Translations under genes and position numbers: made by a program
NCBI RefSeq assembly: GCF_030286555.1
Contig: NZ_JASVWF010000002.1
Coordinates: 868,001 to 932,000, forward strand
Reading direction: 5' to 3'
Origin: Actinomycetospora termitidis
GTDB lineage: Bacteria; Actinomycetota; Actinomycetes; Mycobacteriales; Pseudonocardiaceae
Length of the DNA: 64,000 bases
Shown: piece after piece, positions 42,418 to 50,210 of the stretch
How positions within the stretch are numbered: position 1 is the stretch's first letter
How the letters are laid out: every line of letters starts with the position of its first letter
Notes under the pieces: generated by a model
The model's input: only the letters and a program-made list of their open reading frames with translations
Databases searched by the model: none
What the model was told of the DNA's origin: nothing

Positions 42418-43098
42418 TCAGTTCTCCTGACCGGGGTGGGCGTCGTCCGGCCCGGGCGGGACGACCTGTCGTCCGCCGAGCTCGGGGACGTGCTTGTAGA
42501 GCGTGGACCGGCTGACGCCCAGGAGCCGGGCGATGGAGGCCACGGAGTTCTCCGGGCGGGCCAGCATCGCCCGCGCCTGGGCCACCTGGTCGGGGCTCAG
42601 GGCCGGCGGCCGCCCGAGCCGCTGGCCGCGGGCACGCGCGGCGGCGAGGCCGTCGCGCGTGCCCTCGACGAGCAGCTCGCGCAGGAACTCCGCGAGCGCG
42701 GCGAAGACGTGGAAGACGAGCCGGCCGCCGGGCGTCGTCGTGTCGAGTCCCTCGTGCAACGAGCGGAACCCGACACCGCGGGTGCGCAGCTCGCTCACCA
42801 GCCCCACGAGCTGGGGCAGGGACCGGGTGAGTCGGTCCAGGCGCACGACGACGAGGACGTCACCCGGCGCCAGCGCGGCCAGACAGGCGTCGAACTCGGG
42901 CCGGGCCGCGCCTCCCTTTCCCGACGACGAGTCCACGAAGACCCGCGTGCATCCCGCGGCGAGCAGCGCGGCGCGCTGTTCCTCGGGATTCCCGGCCTCG
43001 CTCGGCGTACTGGCTGATCCCCGCCCGTACCCCACGACCTCACCGGAGACCTCCTCCGGCTCGGCCGCGAGGAGATCGCGACTCTGAACACCTTCCAC
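42418..43098 (-). CDS. Serine recombinase (resolvase/invertase family)
   Basis: A 226-aa recombinase. The catalytic-domain pattern begins VVGYGRGSASTPSEAGNPEEQ; the usual YxRVS motif reads YGRGS, keeping the Arg and the nucleophile Ser with a short insertion after it. VVVRLDRLTRSL supplies the second Arg cluster. A C-terminal helix-turn-helix (SVASIARLLGVSRSTLYKHV) is present. The length is typical of resolvases. The 200 bp before its start hold several palindromes that could be its recombination site. No transposase gene is adjacent. Confidence 0.85.
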   Translation of the reverse strand: MEGVQSRDLLAAEPEEVSGEVVGYGRGSASTPSEAGNPEEQRAALLAAGCTRVFVDSSSGKGGAARPEFDACLAALAPGDVLVVVRLDRLTRSLPQLVGLVSELRTRGVGFRSLHEGLDTTTPGGRLVFHVFAALAEFLRELLVEGTRDGLAAARARGQRLGRPPALSPDQVAQARAMLARPENSVASIARLLGVSRSTLYKHVPELGGRQVVPPGPDDAHPGQEN

Positions 43099-43631
43099 GG
43101 GGCGAAAGGCTACGAGAAAGGGTTCGGACGTGCTGTTCCGGGCCCGGTGAACGTATTCGCAACGGGTTTGTCGTCGGGCAACCGGACGAATGTTCGGGGA
43201 ACGATCCGCCTCAACGGTGGGCTGATCAGCCCCGTTTCTCTCACTCAGTGAGGCCGGACCGGACAGGGACGAGTCCGTTGATCGCTGAACGATTCAGCGA
43301 CGATTACCCCCGATCGGGTGTATCCCGCGGTTCACGTTCACCACACGCGTCGTCCGACTGCGCCTGGACGGTGGCGGCGGGCCATCGCCGCAGGTCGGAG
43401 CCGTACGGAGCGACACGGAGCGCCGTGGAACCCGGCCGGACACCCGTGGCGGCGGGTGCCCGGCCGGGGAGGTGGGCGCCGCGGAGGTGACGCGACGCCC
43501 GGGGAAGAAACGGTGGGGGTCGGAGCCGATGACGAGAGTCGCGCGCATTTCGTCGAAAGGGTGACTCGATTGTGCACTCTCGTCACGACCGATGTCCATG
43601 AGACGCAGAGAATAATCAGAATGCGACGGGA
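43099..43631. other. Palindrome-rich intergenic region, no convincing gene
   Basis: This 533-bp stretch separates the serine recombinase from an acetyltransferase gene. It holds GGGCTGATCAGCCC (43219-43232), CTCACTCAGTGAG (43240-43252) and CGCTGAA-CGA-TTCAGCG (43283-43299), plus an imperfect dyad GTTCCGGGCCCGGTGAAC (43135-43152). Short open frames exist, but none has a ribosome site or recognisable product. The first 200 bp are a candidate res site. I see nothing definite in 43300-43631. Confidence 0.5.
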
Positions 43632-44195
43632 TCAGGTTCCCGGGCGCAGATCCTTCTGCATGATCACGGTGTCCACCCATTGTCCCTGCTTGTATCCGAC
43701 CGCCGGCATCCGGCCGACGACGTCGAATCCGAGCCGACGGTGCAGGACGATCGAGGGGGTGTCGTGGCGCGCGTCGGGCAGCGTCGCGATGACGGCGACC
43801 ACCTGCCGCACGTCGGTGTGGGCGAGGTCGTCGACCAGGGTCGTGAGCAGGCGCCCGCCGAGCCCCGCGCCGGTCGCCTCGGGCGCGATGTAGACCGAGT
43901 CCTCGACGGTGTACCGGTAGGCCGCGTGCGGGCGAAACTGCGCGCACACGGCGAACCCCGCCACCCGCAGGCCGCCCCGGGGGGCGTTCGGGTGCCCGGC
44001 GGGCAGGTCGGCCACCAGGAACGGCAGCTTGCGCTCGCGGGCCGCGGCGATGCGCTCCCGCCAGGTCGCCTCGGACGGCGGGTCCTCCACGAACGTCGCG
44101 ATGGAGGCCAGGACGTACCCGCCGAAGACGTCGGCGATCCGGGACGCGTCGTCGTCCTCGGCGGGGCGCACGGTGATGGCCACGGGTCCGGTCAT
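43632..44195 (-). CDS. GNAT acetyltransferase, phosphinothricin acetyltransferase-like
   Basis: A 187-aa protein with the PAT/Bar layout: ITVRPAEDDDASRIADVFGGYV at the start, TFVEDPPSEATWRERI, YTVEDSVYIAPEATGAGLGGRLLTTLVDDL (acetyl-CoA site near residue 110), and SIVLHRRLGFDVVGRMPAVGYKQGQWVDTVIMQ near the end. The family N-acetylates phosphinothricin, methionine sulfone or related small amines. The actual substrate is not known. Confidence 0.88.
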   Translation of the reverse strand: MTGPVAITVRPAEDDDASRIADVFGGYVLASIATFVEDPPSEATWRERIAAARERKLPFLVADLPAGHPNAPRGGLRVAGFAVCAQFRPHAAYRYTVEDSVYIAPEATGAGLGGRLLTTLVDDLAHTDVRQVVAVIATLPDARHDTPSIVLHRRLGFDVVGRMPAVGYKQGQWVDTVIMQKDLRPGT

Positions 44196-44226
44196 GGGCG
44201 CATCCTCCTCCTCGTACCGCGCGGGC

Positions 44227-44466
44227 TCACTCCACGCGGACGAGCTGGAACTCCCACTCCTCGGCCTCGTTCAGGGCCGTGCGCTCGTAGATCGCGTGGC
44301 TCTGCCCGCCGACCATCCGGGACATCGTCTCCCGGACCCCGCGCTCGTTCGACGGGAGCGGGATCCGCTGCACCAGCGGGGGCTCCGCCGGCCCGTCCTC
44401 CGGGACCGAGATCGCTCCGACACCCTGCAGCGGTCCGTTGACGTACCGGACGGCGACTTCCCTCAT
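44227..44466 (-). CDS. Small hypothetical protein
   Basis: A 79-aa protein, unrecognised. It begins MREVAVRYVNGPLQGVG and ends AEEWEFQLVRVE, with alternating strand-like segments and no membrane segment. Its codon use is like the neighbouring genes. GGAGGGG lies upstream of the ATG. It lies 31 bp upstream of the acetyltransferase gene on the same strand, so the two may share a transcript. Confidence 0.65.
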   Translation of the reverse strand: MREVAVRYVNGPLQGVGAISVPEDGPAEPPLVQRIPLPSNERGVRETMSRMVGGQSHAIYERTALNEAEEWEFQLVRVE

Positions 44467-44576
44467 GCACCCCTCCAGGCGTGATCGCGTGGGGGCACCC
44501 TACGGCCGCGCTCCGCGCACGTCACCCGGATGGAACCCGACCCGATCAGACCAGCGCCGTCGGTTCGGGTTTCACC

Positions 44577-44582
44577 TAGCGT
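44577..44582 (+). promoter_or_regulatory. Candidate leaderless -10 element
   Basis: TAGCGT ends seven bases before the ATG at 44590 and decides that start over upstream alternatives. Confidence 0.4.
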
Positions 44583-44589
44583 GGTGAGA

Positions 44590-44904
44590 ATGCGCTCGGC
44601 GGTCCTCCTCCTCACCGGATTCGGGTTGCTCGTCGCCGGGACCGCCCTCATCGCGCTCGGGGCCGGCATGGTGCTCGGGATCGCCCTGATCGTGGTCGGG
44701 CTCGCCGCGAAGGTCGTGGGGTTCCTGCTGGGCGACTCCGCCTCCGCGGAGCCCGGCGGGGCGCGGACCCTGGCCGGGCGCAGCGTCGAGCGGCCCCGGG
44801 CCGGGATCCCGGTCGGTCGGGCGAACCTGCGCCGCGGGGTCGTGTCCCCGATGCGCTCCGCGCGCCCGGCCCCGCCCGCGACGCGGCACCGGCGGGCGTC
44901 GTGA
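44590..44904 (+). CDS. Small membrane protein
   Basis: A 104-aa protein of unknown function. Two hydrophobic segments (residues ~3-24 and 27-48) are joined by a tight turn and followed by a basic, Pro/Arg-rich cytoplasmic tail. The start is set by a TAGCGT hexamer at leaderless spacing. No homologous family is recognised. Confidence 0.6.
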   Translation: MRSAVLLLTGFGLLVAGTALIALGAGMVLGIALIVVGLAAKVVGFLLGDSASAEPGGARTLAGRSVERPRAGIPVGRANLRRGVVSPMRSARPAPPATRHRRAS

Positions 44905-44938
44905 CCCTCCGGGTGCCCGGCGTGCGAGGCTCTGCGGC

Positions 44939-45271
44939 GTGACGGCCTGGGAGTACGCGACCCTCGAGATCTCGGCGGTCCAGTTGGCGAAGTCCGACCT
45001 CGACCCCTCGTCGTCGAGCCACGACACCGCCGAGTGGCAGGCGTACGCGATCGGCCCGAAGGACGAGCTGATCTTCGAGGAGTACCGGCCCTACAGCGTG
45101 CCGTGGGCGCGTCTGTTCGCCGAGCACCTCAACCGGCTCGGGCGCGACGGCTGGGAGCTCGTGCAGTTCGGCGGCCCGCAGCACGCGCTCTACCCGACCG
45201 GCTACGTGCACTCGTCGGGCACCTACACCACGGTCGTCGAGAGCCGCTTCGTCCTGCGTCGCCCGGTCTGA
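44939..45271 (+). CDS. DUF4177-like small protein
   Basis: A 110-aa protein beginning with WEYATLEIS and containing LNRLGRDGWELVQFGGPQ, the pattern of DUF4177-type proteins (strand, helix, LGxxGWELV). The function is unknown. It ends just before a strong hairpin terminator shared with the convergent transporter gene. Confidence 0.7.
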   Translation: MTAWEYATLEISAVQLAKSDLDPSSSSHDTAEWQAYAIGPKDELIFEEYRPYSVPWARLFAEHLNRLGRDGWELVQFGGPQHALYPTGYVHSSGTYTTVVESRFVLRRPV

Positions 45272-45279
45272 ACGACGAC

Positions 45280-45310
45280 GGCCCCGCCCTCCACCGGGGA
45301 GGACGGGGCC
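45280..45310. terminator. Bidirectional terminator hairpin
   Basis: GGCCCCGCCCTCC pairs with GGAGGACGGGGCC around a short loop with one mismatch. ACGACG/CGTCGT flanks extend it. It lies between two convergent genes. Confidence 0.75.
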
Positions 45311-45325
45311 CGACGTCGTGAACCG

Positions 45326-46753
45326 TCAGCCGCGGGCGGCCGTGCCCGAGGCGGCGAGTTCGCGCGCCTCCTCGGGGGTGGACACCGACGGGTTGGAGCC
45401 GGGCAGCGGCCGGCCCGCGGGGTCCTTCAGCTTGAGCAGCGCCAGGACGCCGACGAGCCCGGCGAAGATCAGGTACACCGCCGGCCAGTAGCCCCACCCG
45501 GTCCCGAGCACCAGCCCCGTCATGATCAGCGACGTCGTCCCGGCGAAGGCCGAGACGAAGATGTTGAACGAGATCGACAGGCCGCCGTAGCGGATCTCCG
45601 TCGGGAACTGCGCCGGCAGCGTGGACGGGCAGGTCGCGGCGAACAGCACGAGGATCAGGCCCATCACGGCGAGGCCGACCGTGACCGCGAGGACGTTGCC
45701 GAGCTGCAGGATGTAGAGCATCGGGAACGCCAGCACGACCAGCGCGATGCACCCGGTGATCAGCAACGGCTTGCGGCCGACCCGGTCGGAGAGCATGCCG
45801 AGCGCGGGGATGATGAACACGCCGATCCAGAGGATGACGATCTGGATCACCTGGGACGTCGTGGTGTCGATCGCCTGACCGCCGACCGCGGTCACGTTGT
45901 CCTCGAGGAACGTCGGCATGTAGCTGGTGAGCATGTAGTTCGTGATGTTCCACGCCACGACCAGCCCGCCGGCGGTGAGCATCGCCGGCCAGTAGCGCAC
46001 GAAGAGCTTCTTGATGCCCTCGCCGGCCTGCTGGCCCTCGCGCTCCTCGGACTCGTTGAGCAGCGTCTGGAAGGCCGGCGTCTCCTCGAGCTTGACGCGC
46101 AGGTAGACCCCGACGATGCCGAGCGGCAGCGCGATGAAGAACGGGATGCGCCAGGCCCAGGTCGACGCGAATTCGGGCGTGGAGACCAGCGGGATCACGG
46201 TCGCGACGGTGGCGCCGAGCGCGTAGCCGATGAACGTCCCGCACTCGAGGAAACTGCCGAAGAATCCGCGACGGCGGTCGGGGGCGTACTCGGCGATGAA
46301 GGTCATCGCGCCCGCGTACTCACCGCCGGTGGAGAAGCCCTGCACGACGCGGCACAGGATGAGCAGGATCGGTGCCCAGATACCGATCGCCGAGTACGGC
46401 GGGATGAAGCCGAGCAGGAAGGTGCCGACCGCCATCATGATGACGGTGATCGACAGGACCTTCGTGCGACCGATCTTGTCGCCGAGGGGACCGAAGAAGA
46501 GCCCGCCCAGCGGTCTGACCAGGAACGACACCGCGAACCCGAGAAACGTGCCGAGCTGCGCGAGCGTCGGGTTGTCCGGGGGGAAGAAGTTGTTCTCGAT
46601 GGTGGTGACCAGGTAGGCGTAGACGCCGAAGTCGAACCACTCGGTGATGTTGCCGACCGCCGCCGCGCCCACGGCGCGCCGCATCGTCGCGTCGTCGGTG
46701 ACCGTGATGTCGGGCGGCGTCCCGCCGGCCCCTGCCTCCGCCGTGTCAGTCAC
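45326..46753 (-). CDS. MHS-family metabolite/proton symporter (MFS)
   Basis: A 475-aa, 12-helix transporter. MHS-subfamily signatures are NITEWFDFGVYAYLV at helix 1, RPLGGLFFGPLGDKIGRTKVL in loop 2-3, QGFSTGGEYAGAMTFIAEY in helix 4 and FGSFLECGTFIGYALG in helix 5. Substrates of this group include proline/betaine, dicarboxylates, shikimate and citrate; the substrate is not predictable here. The GTG at 46753 follows GAGGACGAG and was preferred to an earlier in-frame start. Confidence 0.9.
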   Translation of the reverse strand: MTDTAEAGAGGTPPDITVTDDATMRRAVGAAAVGNITEWFDFGVYAYLVTTIENNFFPPDNPTLAQLGTFLGFAVSFLVRPLGGLFFGPLGDKIGRTKVLSITVIMMAVGTFLLGFIPPYSAIGIWAPILLILCRVVQGFSTGGEYAGAMTFIAEYAPDRRRGFFGSFLECGTFIGYALGATVATVIPLVSTPEFASTWAWRIPFFIALPLGIVGVYLRVKLEETPAFQTLLNESEEREGQQAGEGIKKLFVRYWPAMLTAGGLVVAWNITNYMLTSYMPTFLEDNVTAVGGQAIDTTTSQVIQIVILWIGVFIIPALGMLSDRVGRKPLLITGCIALVVLAFPMLYILQLGNVLAVTVGLAVMGLILVLFAATCPSTLPAQFPTEIRYGGLSISFNIFVSAFAGTTSLIMTGLVLGTGWGYWPAVYLIFAGLVGVLALLKLKDPAGRPLPGSNPSVSTPEEARELAASGTAARG

Positions 46754-47071
46754 GTACTCGTCCTCCCCGCCTCGCGAACATGGTCGCGTCACTGGTTCAG
46801 ACCATTAACCATGCGGCATCCCGGAGAAACCCGCAGAGCCGTTCTCGACGAAATGTCCGATTCGTCTACTTTGCTCGCGAAACTGTTGGTCGAGCGTGAC
46901 ATGGCACACGGAGATCCACCCGCCGGACCATGGAACACCCCCCGAGATCGACGCGTCATACAGGGTGGATGCAGCCAGCATCCGACGCTCGCAAGCGCCG
47001 GCCCTCCGGCCGGGTCACCCGGACCCGATCACCGGACACGGCGCGTGCACGTGGTGAGGAGGAGCCACCTG
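46754..47071. other. Intergenic region between divergent genes
   Basis: A 318-bp region. It includes TGGTT...AACCA arms near 46793-46811 and GGATGC-AGCCA-GCATCC near 46967-46983, either of which could be an operator. I see no coding sequence supported by a ribosome site until 47072. Confidence 0.4.
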
Positions 47072-47200
47072 ATGGCTGCTGTACTCGTGTCGATGGTCGT
47101 CGTTGCAGGAGCGGGATTCGGAGTGGCCTCGAGCCTCGCCGCGTACGCGCACCGCAACTGGCGGCGCACCCCGGCGATGGTCGAGCTCGCCGAGGCCTGA
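47072..47200 (+). CDS. Small single-pass membrane protein, 42 aa
   Basis: A 42-aa protein with one hydrophobic segment (residues 2-23) and a short basic tail (AHRNWRRTPAMVELAEA). It is supported by a strong GAGGAGGAG ribosome site 9 bases before the ATG and by an immediately following terminator hairpin. No function is known. Confidence 0.6.
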   Translation: MAAVLVSMVVVAGAGFGVASSLAAYAHRNWRRTPAMVELAEA

Positions 47201-47211
47201 GCCCCGACCCC

Positions 47212-47250
47212 ACGACGGCGGGTCCCCTCCAGGAGGGGGCCCGCCGTCGT
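47212..47250. terminator. Strong terminator hairpin
   Basis: ACGACGGCGGG at 47212-47222 pairs perfectly with CCCGCCGTCGT at 47240-47250, with CCCCTCC/GGAGGGG extending the stem. It separates the small membrane protein gene from the convergent tenA. Confidence 0.75.
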
Positions 47251-47255
47251 CGTGT

Positions 47256-47906
47256 CTAGACCGGCCAGGTCTCGCGACGCCAGGCCGCGTCCCAGAACAT
47301 CCACTCGTAGCGCGAGGTCGTCCGGTAGTGCTCGAGCACCCGTGCGCGTTCGGCCGCCGCGAGGTCGGTCGCGACCCGGTCCATGACCCCGAGTGCGGCG
47401 TCGACGACCGCCTGGAACTCGTCCCCGCCGTACATCGCGATCCAGCGTGCGTAGAGCGGGTCCGGGGACGAGGTCGCGAGCAGCGCCTCGCCGACCCGGG
47501 CGTAGATCCAGTAGCAGGGCAGCACCGCACCGAGGCCCTCGGCGAACGACCCGCCGTGCACCGTCGCGAGCAGGTAGCTGGTGTAGGCCAGCGTGGTCGG
47601 GGCGGGCGCGGCGGAACGGTCGACGTGCAGCGCCTCCGACAGCTCCGCGTGCATCTCCTGCTCCGCCGCGATCGCCCCGGCGGCGTGCTGGGCGAACAGC
47701 GTCGTGTCGTCCTCGGTCGGCGCCCGCGCCGCCAGCACGGCCAGCGCCCGGGCGTAGCCCCGCAGGTAGTGGCTGTCCTGGGTCACGAAGTGCCCGAAGG
47801 CCTCGTGCGGCAGCGTCCCGTCGGTCAGGCCGGTGAGGAACGGGTGGGCGAGGACCGCGTCGTAGACGTCGGCCGCGCCGTCCCAGAGCTCGTCGCTGAA
47901 CGTCAC
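47256..47906 (-). CDS. tenA: TenA-family aminopyrimidine aminohydrolase / thiaminase II
   Basis: A 216-aa all-helical protein. The family features are FVTQDSHYLRGYARALAVLA near residue 40, the catalytic Cys in AVLPCYWIYARVGE near 130, and the terminal Glu in SRYEWMFWDAAW near 200. TenA salvages thiamine breakdown products by deaminating aminopyrimidines. No other thiamine genes and no TPP riboswitch are near. It follows the ArsR/SRPBCC/YCII genes by 4 bp on the same strand. Confidence 0.88.
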   Translation of the reverse strand: MTFSDELWDGAADVYDAVLAHPFLTGLTDGTLPHEAFGHFVTQDSHYLRGYARALAVLAARAPTEDDTTLFAQHAAGAIAAEQEMHAELSEALHVDRSAAPAPTTLAYTSYLLATVHGGSFAEGLGAVLPCYWIYARVGEALLATSSPDPLYARWIAMYGGDEFQAVVDAALGVMDRVATDLAAAERARVLEHYRTTSRYEWMFWDAAWRRETWPV

Positions 47907-47910
47907 GTGA

Positions 47911-48219
47911 TCAGCGTGGCACGTCCTTCCGCAGCGTCGGGTCGATCATGGGGTGCATCTCGCCCCGGCACACTCCCTGCGCCACGGCCGGGTCGCCGTC
48001 GCGGACCCGCACCGCCTCGTCGTCGGAACCCGTCTCGACGACGGCCAGACCCCAGAACCCGGCGGGGTCGGCGACCGGGCCGAACAGCACGGCCGTGCCA
48101 CGGTCGACGAGGTCGTGCCAGTAGGCGGCGTGCTCGCCCATGACGGCGGCCTCGTGCTCGGTCATGTCCTGCGCGAACGTCGGGCGGGGCGCGATCAGAC
48201 GGTAGGCGTGGATCATCAT
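47911..48219 (-). CDS. YCII-family protein
   Basis: A 102-aa ferredoxin-like-fold protein with the YCII pattern: YRLIAPRPTF at the start, HAAYWHDLVDRGTAVLFGPVAD (the conserved His and Gly-Pro region), and the final MHPMIDPTLRK. Function is unknown. Its start overlaps the stop of the SRPBCC gene by one base, so it belongs to that operon. Confidence 0.8.
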   Translation of the reverse strand: MMIHAYRLIAPRPTFAQDMTEHEAAVMGEHAAYWHDLVDRGTAVLFGPVADPAGFWGLAVVETGSDDEAVRVRDGDPAVAQGVCRGEMHPMIDPTLRKDVPR

Positions 48220-48719
48220 CACTCCCGGATCTGTTCGGCGGCCGTCGTCAGGCTCGCGAGGATGGCGGTCCAGCCGCGGGTGAAGCCGCCACCGACGTAG
48301 CCGCCGGGGGTGGCGCAGTCGCGGGCCAGCTGCTCGTCGGACAGTGCCTCCCACCCGCGGTGCTCGACCGTGACCCGCGTCAGCGCCGGCGCGAGGACGG
48401 CGAAGGTCAGCTCGACCTCCGTGGGCGCCGGGGTCGGGGCCCACGTCATGACGAGCCGGTGCGGCGGCTCCCAGGCGAGCAGGCGGCCCCACTCGACCAC
48501 CGTCCCGTCGTCCCAGGTCTCGTAGACGCGGCCCTCGACGCGCGGTTCGACCGTGACGTCGTCGACCCGCTCCTTGCCCGCCGAGTAGGGCCGCAGGGGC
48601 CACCACGTACCGATGGTGTCGACGAAGACGGAGAACGTGTGGTCGACGGAGCTGCGGACCAGCGTCGAGCGGCGGATCGGCGGACGCTGCAGCGGCAGCA
48701 CCCGGGCGGTGTCGGTCAT
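48219..48719 (-). CDS. AHSA1/SRPBCC-domain protein
   Basis: A 166-aa protein of the Aha1-like START superfamily: RSTLVRSSVDHTFSVFVDTIGTWWP at the N-terminus, GRVYETWDDGTVVEWGRLLAWEPPHRLVMTW in the middle, and a C-terminal helix from GGYVGGGFTRGW. These proteins bind hydrophobic ligands and are typically paired with ArsR regulators, as here. It overlaps both neighbours. Confidence 0.85.
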   Translation of the reverse strand: MTDTARVLPLQRPPIRRSTLVRSSVDHTFSVFVDTIGTWWPLRPYSAGKERVDDVTVEPRVEGRVYETWDDGTVVEWGRLLAWEPPHRLVMTWAPTPAPTEVELTFAVLAPALTRVTVEHRGWEALSDEQLARDCATPGGYVGGGFTRGWTAILASLTTAAEQIRE

Positions 48720-49054
48720 GCGATCTCCTCCCGGGCCGCCGTGTCGCGGTCGGCCTCGACGAGACGGCGGGCGGTGTCGAGGGCGGAGTCCCAGAGGTCC
48801 TCGAGCAGATCGCGCAGCTCGGCCAGGCCCTCGGGCCGGGCGCGGTAGAGCCGGCGGGTCGCCTCGCGGCGCTCGTGCAGGAGCCCGGCCTCCTTGAGGA
48901 CCGTGAGGTGCTGGCTGACCGCGGTCCGCGAGACGTCGAAGGCGGCCGCGATCTCGCCGGCGGCGAGCTCGTCGTGCGCCACGAGCTGCAGGATCGCGCG
49001 CCGGCGCGGCTCGGCGAGGGCCTTCAGTGCGGCGTCGGCCGGGTCGGTCGTCAT
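48716..49054 (-). CDS. ArsR-family transcriptional regulator
   Basis: A 112-aa winged-helix repressor: LKALAEPRRRAILQLV, AGEIAAAFDVSRTAVSQHLTVLKEAGLL, and the wing RREATRRLYRARPEGL. No metal-binding cysteines are visible, matching the ArsR subgroup that partners AHSA1 proteins rather than the metal sensors. It is first in a three-gene operon. A dyad at 49100-49115 in the region shared with cobD is the likely operator. Confidence 0.88.
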   Translation of the reverse strand: MTTDPADAALKALAEPRRRAILQLVAHDELAAGEIAAAFDVSRTAVSQHLTVLKEAGLLHERREATRRLYRARPEGLAELRDLLEDLWDSALDTARRLVEADRDTAAREEIA

Positions 49055-49099
49055 GACGGCCTCCTCTGTCGGTACGCGCTCACGTTAGCGGCGACGAAC

Positions 49100-49115
49100 G
49101 TCAGTGTCTACTGAC
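49100..49115. promoter_or_regulatory. Dyad between the ArsR operon and cobD
   Basis: GTCAGT-GTCT-ACTGAC lies in the 77-bp divergent region. It is a candidate ArsR operator. Confidence 0.5.
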
Positions 49116-49131
49116 AGATAGGTCTGCGATC

Positions 49132-50106
49132 ATGACCGCCATGCGTGCACGGGCCCTCGGGCTGCTGCTGGGGGTCGCCGCCGACGCGGTGCTCGGGGAT
49201 CCGCGGCGGGGACATCCCGTGGCGGTGTTCGGGTCGGCGGCCGCCCGGCTCGAGCGGGCGTGGTGGGCGGACTCGCGCAGCCGTGGTGCGCTGTACACGA
49301 CCGTGCTGGTGGGCGGGGTCGTGGCCAGCGGGGTGGCCGCGGAGCGGTTCCCGGGGCGCTGGCTCCGCGTGCTGGCGACGGCCACCGCCACCTGGGCCGT
49401 GCTGGGCGGGCGCTCCCTCGCGGGGGAGGGGTCGGCGCTCGCCGCGGAGCTCGACGCCGACGACCTCGCCGCCGCCCGCCGCCGCCTCCCGTCGCTGTGC
49501 GGGCGCGATCCGTCGTCGCTCGACGCGGACGGCCTGGCCCGCGCCGCGCTGGAGTCGGTCGCGGAGAACACCTCGGACGCCGTCGTCGCACCGCTCGTCT
49601 GGGGCGCGATCGCCGGGGTGCCCGGGCTGCTCGGCTACCGCGCCGCGAACACCCTGGACGCGATGGTCGGGCACCTCTCGGCGCGCCACCACCGCTTCGG
49701 CTGGGCGAGTGCGCGGCTCGACGACGTGCTCAACGGTGTCCCGGCCCGGCTCGCGGCGTTCTTGACGGCGGGTGCGGCCGGTTCGGTGGGTGGGCGTGCG
49801 GGGGACGCCTTCGCGGCGTGGCGGGCGGACGCCGCGAAGCACCCGAGCCCGAACGCCGGCCCGGTCGAGGCGGCCTTCGCCGGTGCCCTCGGCCGGCGGC
49901 TGGGCGGGCGGACCGTCTACCCGTACGGCGTGCAGGAGCGCCCGACCCTGGGCTCCGGACCCCCGCCCGGGGTCGCCGACCTCGCGCGGGCGGTGCGGCT
50001 GTCGCGGGTCGTCACCGCCGCCGCGGCGCTCGTCGCAGCAGGGGTCGCGGCGGCGGTGAGCCGAGAGGCACACCAGGCACGCCGGCGCGTGGACAGAGGT
50101 GCCTGA
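49132..50106 (+). CDS. cobD: Adenosylcobinamide-phosphate synthase (CobD/CbiB)
   Basis: A 324-aa membrane protein of cobalamin synthesis that attaches aminopropanol (or its phosphate) to adenosylcobyric acid. Family segments include DAVLGDPRRGHPVAVFG at the start, AALESVAENTSDAVVAPLVWGAIAGVPGLLGYRAANTLDAMVG near residue 140, DDVLNGVPARLAAFL, and ERPTLGSG near the end. No cobalamin riboswitch precedes it. The last codons lie inside a repeated palindromic element. The order cobD-SURF1-phosphatase matches Rv2236c-Rv2234. Confidence 0.93.
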   Translation: MTAMRARALGLLLGVAADAVLGDPRRGHPVAVFGSAAARLERAWWADSRSRGALYTTVLVGGVVASGVAAERFPGRWLRVLATATATWAVLGGRSLAGEGSALAAELDADDLAAARRRLPSLCGRDPSSLDADGLARAALESVAENTSDAVVAPLVWGAIAGVPGLLGYRAANTLDAMVGHLSARHHRFGWASARLDDVLNGVPARLAAFLTAGAAGSVGGRAGDAFAAWRADAAKHPSPNAGPVEAAFAGALGRRLGGRTVYPYGVQERPTLGSGPPPGVADLARAVRLSRVVTAAAALVAAGVAAAVSREAHQARRRVDRGA

Positions 50107-50200
50107 TGTGCTCCTCGCGGTCGGAGCAGCGGGGTCCGCGTTCGCGAGAGGTACATCAGGCACCTCGACGGGCTGCACCAGGTGCCTGGTGTACCTCTCG
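50062..50200. repeat. Four copies of a 21-bp unit in two head-to-head pairs
   Basis: The consensus is GAGAGGYACAYCAGGCACCT preceded by C. Copies lie at 50062-50081 (+), 50097-50117 (-), 50145-50165 (+) and 50180-50200 (-). The second pair has 20 of 21 bases complementary around a 14-nt loop. The first pair spans the cobD stop codon. It lies between cobD and the convergent SURF1 gene. Confidence 0.9.
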
Positions 50201-50210
50201 GTGGGCCCGC

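Noticed and set aside
43248..43490. 80-codon open frame in the region upstream of the serine recombinase
   Set aside because: It has no ribosome site, starts inside a palindrome and has the composition of noncoding high-GC DNA.
47907..47910. Possible TPP riboswitch before tenA
   Set aside because: Only 4 bp separate tenA from the upstream YCII gene.
49055..49131. Possible cobalamin riboswitch before cobD
   Set aside because: The gap is only 77 bp and contains an ArsR-type dyad, with no room for a B12 element.
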